64,000 bases of DNA from Chloroflexi bacterium bin125 (GTDB lineage: Bacteria > Chloroflexota > Dehalococcoidia > Bin125). A program made the translations under genes and the position numbers. The stretch spans positions 1 to 64,000 of the forward strand of contig MPNM01000012.1 in the NCBI GenBank assembly GCA_002239025.1. The letters run 5' to 3'. Below, piece by piece: positions 18,382-27,142 of the stretch. The notes under the pieces were generated by a model, which was given only the letters and a program-made list of their open reading frames with translations, had not been told where the DNA came from and searched no databases. Within the stretch, counting starts at the first letter, position 1, and each line of letters opens with the position of its first letter.

Positions 18382-20796
18382 TTGGAAGTGAGTTGTCAAG
18401 TGTCGAGCGAACTGAGTCCAGAGGCGGTGAGACGAGAGAACGCCGTGCTACACGAGCGCCTCTCCAGGCTGAATGAAGCCGGCCTGCGCATCGGCGAGGA
18501 CTTCGAACTTGATGCCGTGTTGCGCGAGGTCCTGGATGCCGCGCGTTCGCTGACCGCAGCCACCCGCGGCGCCATGACGACGGTTGACGACCGAGGAGCG
18601 GTGCGCGAGTTCATCACCTCTGGACTCAGCGATGTTGAACACCAAGCGCTGCTCGATCTGCCTGCCGGGTTGATGTTCTTCGAGTACCTCAGCAAGCTCG
18701 CACAGCCCCTACGGGTGGTCGACGGATCGGCTCATTTCACGTCGCTGGGAATGGATCCTCTGCCCTTTCTTCTGGGCAGCTTCCTCTGCACGCCGATCCG
18801 GTACCGCGGACAACGCGTGGGCAACGTCTACCTCGCCAACAAGGAGGGCGGTGCAGCGTTCAGCGCCGACGACGAGGAAACGCTGAGCCTGTTTGCCGCG
18901 CAGGCAGCCATGGCGATGGCTCATGCGCAGCGGTTGCGCGACGAACAGCGCGCCCGCGCCGACCTGGAGACTCTGATCGACATCTCTCCGGTCGGCGTTG
19001 TTCTGTTCGACGCACAGGGCGGCAAGCCGCTCTCGATCAACCGCGAAGCGCACCGAATCGTCGACCGCCTGCGCAGCCCGGAACAGACGCCGGAGGAACT
19101 GTTGCAAGTGCTTTCCTATCGGCGCGGCGACGGGCGCCAACTGAGCGTCGCCGAGTATCCGCTGACCCGCTCCTTGACCACCGGAGAGACGGTTCAATCG
19201 GAAGAGATCGTGTTGCAGTCGCCCGACGGGCGCCAGGTCAGCACGATCATTAACGCGACGCCGATTCACTCCGGCGATGATCGGGTGGTATCCGTCGTGG
19301 TCACGATGCAGGACCTTGAATCCCTGGAGCAGTTTGAGCAAATGCGGGCCGATTTTCTGGCCATGGTCAGCCACGAGCTGCGCGCGCCGCTCAGCTCGAT
19401 CAAGGGATCGGCCGCCACCTTGCTGCAGTCGGGGGTCGCGCTGGACCCGGCTGCAGCCGCTCAGTTCCACCGCATCATCGAGCAGCAATCTGACCATATG
19501 CAGGAGTTGATTACAGATCTGCTTGATGTCGCTCGGATCGAAGCCGGCACGCTGGCCATCTCACCGCAGCCGGTCAGTGTTAAGGAACTGGTCGAGGCCG
19601 CCCGCGGCTCCTTCTTGAGTGGTCACACAGGGAGCGACATTCAGATCGATCTGCCGCCTGACTTGCCGCTCGTGATGGCCGATCGGCGTCGCATCGTGCA
19701 GGTGCTGCTTAACCTCTTGTCCAATGCCGTCCGCCATTCGCCCGATGACTCAACCGTCCGTTTGTCGGCGCTGGCGGCCGGCGTTGAGGTGGAGGTCCGA
19801 GTCACGGACCAGGGCGAGGGCATCGCGGCCGAGCGGCTGCCGAAGCTGTTTAGCAAGTTCTCCCGTTCGCCCGCTGAGCCGGGAAGCGAAGCGAGCGAAT
19901 CGGGACTCGGGCTGGCCATCAGCAAGGGCATTGTCGAAGCGCACGGAGGCCGCATCCGTGCCCAGAGCGACGGACTGGGGCGAGGCGCCCAGATCAGTTT
20001 CAGCTTGCCGGCGACTGAGGCGCCGGGCGCCGCCGAATCGAGCACGGCGCAGGAGGCTGGGGCTGCGGAGGAACGGAGCCCAAACCGTCGCACACGGATC
20101 CTGGCGATCGACGACGATCCAACGACCCTGGTGCACGTGCGCGACTCGCTCAACCGGGCCGGTTTCGAGCCGATTCTCACTGGCGATCCTGACGCGGTGG
20201 CTCGGTTAATCAGGGAGAACCGGCCGCATCTCGTGCTGCTCGATCTCATGCTGCCGGAGGTCGACGGGATCGAGTTGATGGAGCTTGTTCCGGAGCTGCG
20301 GGAACTGCCCGTGATCTTTCTCTCTGCATACGGAGGCGACCGCCGCGTCGCTCGCGCACTGGAACACGGCGCCGACGACTACATCGTCAAGCCGTTCTCG
20401 CCGACTGAGCTGATCGCGCGGATTCAAACGGTGCTGCGCCGTTGGACCATGAGCGTGACGGCCGAACCAGTCCGGCCGTTTGCTCTATTCGAGCTGTCAC
20501 TTGACTACGCCCAACGCCGGGTCTCGCTCGCCGGGCGAGAGTTGCAGCTGACCGAGCTTGAGTACCGGATGCTGGTCGAACTCTCGTTGCACGCCGGGCA
20601 AGCGAGGAGCCATGCTGAACTGCTGCGCGCGGTCTGGGGCCCAGGACACTCCGGACGGTCCGGCGCGGTGCGCACGGTCGTCAAGCAGCTGCGCCGCAAG
20701 CTGGGCGATGTTGCCAGCAATCCGACCTACATCATCAACGAGCCGCGTTACGGCTACCGAATGCCAAAGCCTGAGCTAACCAATGAGGCGACGTAG
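18382..20796 (+). CDS. GAF-PAS-HisKA-HATPase-REC-winged-helix hybrid sensor/regulator
   Basis: H-box FLAMVSHELRAPLSSIKG; ATPase GLGLAISKGIVEAHGG; REC ILAIDDDPTTLVHV..LVLLDLMLPEVDGIEL..GADDYIVKPF; C-terminal LQLTELEYRMLVELSLHAG...VWGPGH...VVKQLRRKLGD..YIINEPRYGYRMPKP. Confidence 0.93.
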   Translation: MEVSCQVSSELSPEAVRRENAVLHERLSRLNEAGLRIGEDFELDAVLREVLDAARSLTAATRGAMTTVDDRGAVREFITSGLSDVEHQALLDLPAGLMFFEYLSKLAQPLRVVDGSAHFTSLGMDPLPFLLGSFLCTPIRYRGQRVGNVYLANKEGGAAFSADDEETLSLFAAQAAMAMAHAQRLRDEQRARADLETLIDISPVGVVLFDAQGGKPLSINREAHRIVDRLRSPEQTPEELLQVLSYRRGDGRQLSVAEYPLTRSLTTGETVQSEEIVLQSPDGRQVSTIINATPIHSGDDRVVSVVVTMQDLESLEQFEQMRADFLAMVSHELRAPLSSIKGSAATLLQSGVALDPAAAAQFHRIIEQQSDHMQELITDLLDVARIEAGTLAISPQPVSVKELVEAARGSFLSGHTGSDIQIDLPPDLPLVMADRRRIVQVLLNLLSNAVRHSPDDSTVRLSALAAGVEVEVRVTDQGEGIAAERLPKLFSKFSRSPAEPGSEASESGLGLAISKGIVEAHGGRIRAQSDGLGRGAQISFSLPATEAPGAAESSTAQEAGAAEERSPNRRTRILAIDDDPTTLVHVRDSLNRAGFEPILTGDPDAVARLIRENRPHLVLLDLMLPEVDGIELMELVPELRELPVIFLSAYGGDRRVARALEHGADDYIVKPFSPTELIARIQTVLRRWTMSVTAEPVRPFALFELSLDYAQRRVSLAGRELQLTELEYRMLVELSLHAGQARSHAELLRAVWGPGHSGRSGAVRTVVKQLRRKLGDVASNPTYIINEPRYGYRMPKPELTNEAT

Positions 20797-20955
20797 ATTG
20801 GTCCGGGGCGCCGACGAGATCCAATCCACTGGTTCGAAACCAGTAAGAAGGTCCCGCGCGTTCGGGAGCGCAAATCTGTGCAGGATGCCTTGTCTCGGGC
20901 ATATCTGGTTAGCGATGCGCTCACGTCCACTCTCAAGACTGCGCACGCTGGTCCT

Positions 20956-22065
20956 CTAGTGGTCCAGGCCCGCGAAGAGCGGCGATTGGACCGCGCTCGG
21001 TCGGTCGGCGGTCGAGTCTTCCAAGTCGGCCACGTGAACTTGCACAATCAGCGGCTTGCTGACCAGGTCGCCGTCCGACGCAGCGGCCCTGAGCCATGCG
21101 TCGCCCGCTCTCAGCGGCACGACCGTGAGCACGCCGTCTCGAATCGCGATCGCGGCAACCTCGGGATCGCTCACGTCGCCTACTCGGAAGCGGAGCGGCT
21201 GAGATTCGGGATCACGGAAAAACCTGGACAGCCTCACCGACACCGGTTCGCCGTCCGACTCGATTGATAACAGGTGGTTTGCGGACAAGACCGGCCGTTG
21301 GTTATCTCCTGCCGGCTCAAGTGCGATCCGATAGCTGCGCGATTCAGTAGTGTCGATGGAGCTGACCGTGACGACGATCTGCCCCACCTCACCAAGCGCC
21401 ACCTGATGGCCCGCCTCGCCCTGGTCGGCGTCCGGTGGCTCGATCAAGATCGCCGTCGAGTCGTGCATCGCAATCGCGACGACAGTGGTCATGGATTCAT
21501 CTAACGGGACGCTCGCCGAGTAATCGACGATGTAGGGACGGAACTCGCCGATCTCCAGTCCGCTCAACACCAGTCGGCGCAATCGCACCTGGACCGGATC
21601 AAGGATGTTGTTGCTCTGCGCTTGTGGCACGCCCAAGCCAGTTAGGCATGACGAACTGCCATCCCAACACTGCACAAGAGAAGAGCCGGTCTCGCTAGCG
21701 TCACCGACACCGCGGGCGCTGAAGGTGTGTCCACCGGACCACGGATGCTCCGCGGTCGGCGTGTTCAGAAGTGGTTCGGATGCCGCGGGCGAGCCCCGAA
21801 TCTCGGCCAGGTTCGAGCCAAACCAGGTGATAACGATGACCAGGGCCACGACGAACACGAAGGTGCCCACGTTGCGCCAAGGAAGTGCTCGAGATGGACT
21901 GCCGGATGCCGTTCGTTCTTCACGATTCAGGCTGGCAGGTATACGGAGCATCACCCGGGGCTTGCGCACTGTCCTCTTCCTTGGATTGGAACGCTGACGC
22001 GGTCGACTGTTCCACAGTCGGTATGCGGTTACTGTGCGCCTGCAACCGCAGAAGCGTGCTAACAC
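20956..22065 (-). CDS. Single-pass membrane protein with cadherin/Ig-like extracellular region
   Basis: TM NVGTFVFVVALVIVITWFGSNL; VSVRLSRFFRDPESQPLRFRVGDVSDPEVAAIAIRDGVLTVVPLRAGDAWLRAAASDGD. Confidence 0.7.
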   Translation of the reverse strand: MLARFCGCRRTVTAYRLWNSRPRQRSNPRKRTVRKPRVMLRIPASLNREERTASGSPSRALPWRNVGTFVFVVALVIVITWFGSNLAEIRGSPAASEPLLNTPTAEHPWSGGHTFSARGVGDASETGSSLVQCWDGSSSCLTGLGVPQAQSNNILDPVQVRLRRLVLSGLEIGEFRPYIVDYSASVPLDESMTTVVAIAMHDSTAILIEPPDADQGEAGHQVALGEVGQIVVTVSSIDTTESRSYRIALEPAGDNQRPVLSANHLLSIESDGEPVSVRLSRFFRDPESQPLRFRVGDVSDPEVAAIAIRDGVLTVVPLRAGDAWLRAAASDGDLVSKPLIVQVHVADLEDSTADRPSAVQSPLFAGLDH

Positions 22066-22182
22066 CGTGCAGCCAAAAGGTTTGCGGGAAACCGCGTTCC
22101 GTTTACGCAGATTTCACAGCGGATTAGGCCGCCAGCACCGCGAAAGTCATCACAGCCGGAACCAACAGGACTTGGCTTATCG

Positions 22183-22344
22183 TTACCTTCGCAAGTAAAT
22201 CACGAACATCAGGCCCAGTGGACCGAGCAACAGGAGAATGATCACGATCGAAATGCTGAGCGCCTGCGACCCGGCGATTAGCCCGGCAACCAGGCTCGAT
22301 CCAAACCAGATCAGAACTGCGATGAGAACAAGTATTTCAAACAT
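22183..22344 (-). CDS. Small membrane protein, 53 aa
   Basis: MFEILVLIAVLIWFGSSLVAGLIAGSQALSISIVIILLLLGPLGLMFVIYLRR: two helices. Confidence 0.55.
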   Translation of the reverse strand: MFEILVLIAVLIWFGSSLVAGLIAGSQALSISIVIILLLLGPLGLMFVIYLRR

Positions 22345-23703
22345 ACGGCTGTCGGCCAAGTCTCCAGCAGCACTCTCCAAGCCGTTTGCTCGGGGACGTT
22401 CTCATTGGCGTCAAGTCACCTGTTCGCAACTCTCGAAGTGCCACCGGTCGCCCTCCAGCTGGCGGCGAGGTCGATCAGCCTCGTTGAACGGCCCGGGTGG
22501 TTGCAGGGCCATTTATTGGCTTTTGCATCGCCATCCAAGGCCAAACCTCGGACAAGCATCAATGAACTCAATCATCTCAAGTCAGTTGTGCAGAGCGCGT
22601 GTACTTGCTGAGCAATGCGCGTGCAGTTAGCTCGAACTGTGGCGGCCCACGCACCCGTTGGAGACACGGCAACCTGGCCTACGGGCCCACTGTCGAGTTC
22701 AACCACTACCCGGATAGAGCAGGGTTCAGGACTCCATTGAGCATGCAAACTCAACGGTTCTTGTCCTTACGTAGTTTGGTGGCCGTTAGCGGCGCGCGGA
22801 TGGAATGCTCATCAGACTGGACGCAGCAGGGATTCGTTGCTCGGCCGTCTTTGACTCAACAAACGCGTGACTCAGTCGCTCAATCCACGCACACAACAGG
22901 CGGAGCATCACCGTTGATCTGTACGTACACATGCAAGAAGGACGGGGAGCCCAGGCAGATTGGCGGTCACAGAAATGGGTGATGGACCATCTTACACGCA
23001 ACACCTACGGCCTAGACGAGCAACCCACACGTCATTCACACACTTCGGCGTTGATTCAAGGTCTCACCCGATATAGATTCTCATCTACCGTCGGCCCTCA
23101 GGCCGCGGAGAGCTGTTCAGCTCCTAGATCGATTCGCTCTTTGAAGTTCCCATTAGCCCTTGCTCCTGTCTCGCCGCAAACCGCGCCAACCGGAACATCA
23201 CGGGCATCGAGTTCGTCGTGCCTTCAGACCCTTGGAGCGCCTGCCGATAAATGGCAAGGGCTCAGTACCCACATGTCATTCGGGACACATTGCATGATAA
23301 CGACACGGTCGCATATCCATTACCTCACGCATGTTTCATAGATGTGAACGTACGATACGTGGGATGAAAACATTATCAACAGGGAAGCGGCGCGGGGTGG
23401 TTATGAATGATGGTCAATGATTGCGGGCAATCAAGATCTGAAGCTGCAGTACTCGGTGACTCCTGACACCGTTTGACTCAGGGATCTGCATCAACTGTTG
23501 GACTGGCCAATCTCAGTCGAGAGCGTTGGCCAGGAGCGCCTCTCCAGCGAGTTGGGCGTACATATCGCAATCGTGGACAGAGACATCATCTTGAGCTGTT
23601 GCCAAGTCTCTCCTTTTGGTGGCCCCGCCCAGAGTGGTTCACGAACCCCAAGATGAACTTTGCCCGTGTGCGGCATGGAGATCTACAACTGAGGCACGTC
23701 AAA

Positions 23704-26367
23704 ATGGCGCTCCGCCTCGGGCACGGAGAAATCTGCAATGCGCTCCTCATTGGCGCAGTCGCTATTGTTGTCGCTCTGTGGATTGCGCATCCAACGCTTG
23801 CCCAGACGGGCCCCGCGGCTCCCCAGGACTTGCAGGCAAACCCTGGCTACCTCACTGTGACGTTGCAATGGACCGATGTCGCTTCGGTCGTCTGGGAGTA
23901 CCGCTATCAGAGCCATGCCGACCGGACCACCTGGACCGTATGGCAGCAGAGTCCGAACCAGGGCGCCGACGCAATCGTGGTGGTCCGCAATCTCACCGAC
24001 AAGCAACCCTACACATTCGAGGTCCGAGGAGTACTGAACGGCGTCAATGGCGCAGTCTCCTCCGTTGATTCCACTCCGCTTGCTCAGCTCCCAAGGGTCT
24101 ATCGCTCGGTCGCGTACGAGCGAGGACTCAAACCCGGGGCGTTGGACTTGGAACCAAACCTCAGCGCCGGGGCGATAGAGCGTGCGCGTCCCATGCTGCT
24201 CGCCGAGCAACGAGTCACGGGAACGTTCTCGCTTATCTACCTCTTTAACTCCAAGGGAATGAATCTGGCACAGTCCGATTTCACAGTCACCCCCACCGGC
24301 GCTGCTGCAATCAGCAATCTCCAGTTAGTAAGGACTGATCCCGAGGGGTGGGACCGATGGACAGTCGACGTAGTCCCTGACGCCGACGGAGATCTAACGA
24401 TTGGCTTGAACGAACATGCAGTGACCGAAGGCAACCAGCCCGTCGAGATCAGCTTTGCCGTCGACCTATCAGCAGACCCACGAGTGGGTTACATGGCGTT
24501 CTCCAGTGCCAATGCCCTTCAATCCGTGAACGGGCCATTTACGCAAGGCGAACCGATCGACCTCACGCTCCACTTCAGCGAGCAGGTTACGGTCAGCGGA
24601 AGTCCGTCGATCAAGATTCAAGTTGTGGACTCTGAAGTGGACGCGGTCTATCACAGTGGCAGTGGGACGGACTCGTTGGTCTTCCGCTACACGATCGTGA
24701 GCGGGTTTCCAACAGCGGGAACTCCGCAGATCACATCGCGCGAGATCGTGATGGGCAGCTCGTCGATCATGGGAGCCAGAAGCAAGACAGCCAACGTGAA
24801 ACTACCTCCGGTGGCATCCAGCCTTGAGTTGATTGTGACCGACCCGCCGCAAGGATTGCAGACCGGGGATGCATATGAATTCCTCCTGACCTACAGCGAG
24901 GTGGTGACCGTCGCCGGCCGCCCGTTCTTGCGGTTGAAGGTCAGTTCAGATCCAACCTGGAGCGAGCGCGCAGAGTACGTGGGGGGCAGCGGAAGCAAAA
25001 CGTTGATCTTCCGCTACGTCGTACCGGCCGACCACGGGCTGTCAGAGGGGACTGGACTCTCGCTTCAAGAGCATCTGCTTTATCCGGACGGAGCAGCGAT
25101 CAGGAGCCGGGCCGCCGCTCCTGTTGACGCCTATCCTCGGCTGCCGTCGTCACTTGCGACGTACAAGTTGCCTGCGGGCGGCACCGTGAATCTTCAATAC
25201 GTTAGTGGGTCTTGGCCAATCACTGACAGTGCGCATGACCCAAAGCGTCCGCCTGTGCCTAGCATGGAGATTCTGCTATCGGTTGACAAGCCTACGAAGA
25301 TTGACATCTCACCGAAGCAGTTCACCCTGACTTATCAGGACTTTGAAGCAGGGATGAAGAGCACAGCATTCTCAGTGACCGCCACCGAGCACGCCAGGGT
25401 AGGAGACGTAGTGCTCCTGCGCTTTCAGATCAATGCGGAGAATGCTTGCTGCGGCTACGATGGCTTCTTCAGAAGCAACTGGAGAGCGCTCAGAATCGTG
25501 GCCGGACCAGAAGAAGATGAACCGGAGCCCGAGATAGTCCTACGCAGCGAAAAGCTGCCGCTGACACGCGACCTGGCAGATACCCAGCTGCTTTGTTTCC
25601 CGACCAGAACGCTAGACGACTGCAAGTATGAATCGTTGTATCCCAGGCGCGGTTCCCTTGTAGCGCCTAGCGGCTTTGCCAGATCTGTCCTGCACACGCT
25701 TGACGTGCTGATCGCCGACTCTGCTTTCGAGTTCTACACGGTCACGGAAACCAGCGATCTATCGCGCTGGTCGTCTCGTTTTCGCCGTGTTCCCCCAGGC
25801 GGCGAGTTACATTACAGCGAGGGCGAGCAGCACTTCGGGATCCAGCCCGGTCGGGCCTTCTTCGAGCTTCGCCTCTGGCTGATCTATCCGCATCCGAGAC
25901 GAGACACGAACAGCACCCGGATGGGCCTGGGCCCCTTCGATCCGCCGCTTACGGTCTGTTTTCCTCGGCCAGGCAACTTAGTCGGGATTCCGTTCCTGGC
26001 CGCCTGGGAACACGAACACCTGCCCTGGAAGGAGCGTCAGTGGGCACTGCTTGACGGAGTTCCGAGCAGCGAACCCTTCCAGATCTGCGCTGAAACCCGT
26101 TTTGCCACAGTCTTCGTCCTCCTGCACAACGATGATCCGATCGCCGGACTGAGCGAGCTCAAGTTTGGCCGACCAATCTACTGGCGAGCATTACTTCCGA
26201 TCAGTGCCTCCGACTTGATGGCGGCGCTACCCGCCTCCGTGATTGTCATTGGGTCGGAGATAGATGGCGAGACCTACTACTATCTCCGCCCTGCAGATGG
26301 CACGCCAGTGCCTGGATTCATTGACTTCGCGATCTTGCCCGGCCAAGAGCTCTTCATCTTTCGCTAG
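23704..26367 (+). CDS. Secreted FN3/SwmB-like surface protein (ORF opens at 23473; signal peptide begins at 23704)
   Basis: MALRLGHGEICNALLIGAVAIVVALWIAHPTLAQTGPAAPQDLQANPGYLTVTLQWTD; Ca-beta-like repeats GEPIDLTLHFSEQVTVSGSPSIKIQV. Confidence 0.8.
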   Translation: MALRLGHGEICNALLIGAVAIVVALWIAHPTLAQTGPAAPQDLQANPGYLTVTLQWTDVASVVWEYRYQSHADRTTWTVWQQSPNQGADAIVVVRNLTDKQPYTFEVRGVLNGVNGAVSSVDSTPLAQLPRVYRSVAYERGLKPGALDLEPNLSAGAIERARPMLLAEQRVTGTFSLIYLFNSKGMNLAQSDFTVTPTGAAAISNLQLVRTDPEGWDRWTVDVVPDADGDLTIGLNEHAVTEGNQPVEISFAVDLSADPRVGYMAFSSANALQSVNGPFTQGEPIDLTLHFSEQVTVSGSPSIKIQVVDSEVDAVYHSGSGTDSLVFRYTIVSGFPTAGTPQITSREIVMGSSSIMGARSKTANVKLPPVASSLELIVTDPPQGLQTGDAYEFLLTYSEVVTVAGRPFLRLKVSSDPTWSERAEYVGGSGSKTLIFRYVVPADHGLSEGTGLSLQEHLLYPDGAAIRSRAAAPVDAYPRLPSSLATYKLPAGGTVNLQYVSGSWPITDSAHDPKRPPVPSMEILLSVDKPTKIDISPKQFTLTYQDFEAGMKSTAFSVTATEHARVGDVVLLRFQINAENACCGYDGFFRSNWRALRIVAGPEEDEPEPEIVLRSEKLPLTRDLADTQLLCFPTRTLDDCKYESLYPRRGSLVAPSGFARSVLHTLDVLIADSAFEFYTVTETSDLSRWSSRFRRVPPGGELHYSEGEQHFGIQPGRAFFELRLWLIYPHPRRDTNSTRMGLGPFDPPLTVCFPRPGNLVGIPFLAAWEHEHLPWKERQWALLDGVPSSEPFQICAETRFATVFVLLHNDDPIAGLSELKFGRPIYWRALLPISASDLMAALPASVIVIGSEIDGETYYYLRPADGTPVPGFIDFAILPGQELFIFR

Positions 26368-26489
26368 CCGCGCTCACGATGCTGCCCATGAGCAAGTTCC
26401 ATCCCCACATCCTGGCGAAACACCCATCTCTCCGTCTGGACCATCGCTTGGCCTTGTCCGATAGGTGGCGACCGGTTGGAGTCGGGAGT
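26307..26489 (+). repeat. Partner of the 4009-4191 duplication
   Basis: See 4009-4191; constant offset of 22298 bp. Confidence 0.85.
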
Positions 26490-26883
26490 AGGCCCATACG
26501 CGTATGGGGATGCCCTGACCGCCGGCAAGTGGGTTCGCGCGCCATCCAGGCCGCGGCTGCTAACCCTGAGCAGCGTGAGCCGGACCGCCGTAACGGTCAC
26601 CTGGATTGAGCCGGAGAACGACGGCGGCGTGGCGGTGACGGGCTACGAGTACCAGGTGTTGCGCATCTGCGAGGCCGGCGAGACGGAAGACTGCGGGGAT
26701 TGGCCGCAGGACGAGAACGGGTTCGACGAATTCAGGACAACCACGGGCAAGTCAGTGCGACTCAGCGGCCTCAACGCCGGTGGGGAGTACCACTTCCGGG
26801 TGCGGACAGTGAATAGAGCAGAGGAGATTACCGGCAAGGGAGAATGGTCGTTCGACGTCTACATCGACCTGCCGGACAGCTAG
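26476..26883 (+). pseudogene. Orphan FN3-domain C-terminal fragment
   Basis: PSRPRLLTLSSVSRTAVTVTWIEPENDGGVAVTGYEYQVLR...GLNAGGEYHFRVRTVNRAEEITGKGEWS; no signal peptide or rest of gene. Confidence 0.55.
26493..26508. repeat. Perfect 16-bp palindrome CCCATACGCGTATGGG
   Basis: Read directly; lies immediately after the duplicated block. Confidence 0.9.
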
Positions 26884-27142
26884 CAGGGCGCTGATGAAAC
26901 GGCCTCGCACGTAGCGGGTGGCGCCGCTCGGCTCGGCCGACAAGTTGTGGGAGGGGTTCAGGAGCCCCCCAACAGGGATTCTCCTGATGGACAGCCACTG
27001 CTACCATTGGCCTTCTGCTACGTGGTCTATGTGAGGTACTTGTCGAGAATTCGTGTGTGTTGCGTGACTTTTCGAGAGATCCCCGGCTTCATGTCTCGAA
27101 GCCAACTCAGACCCGCGTTCGCCGACTCGCCCACCTCCTGAC

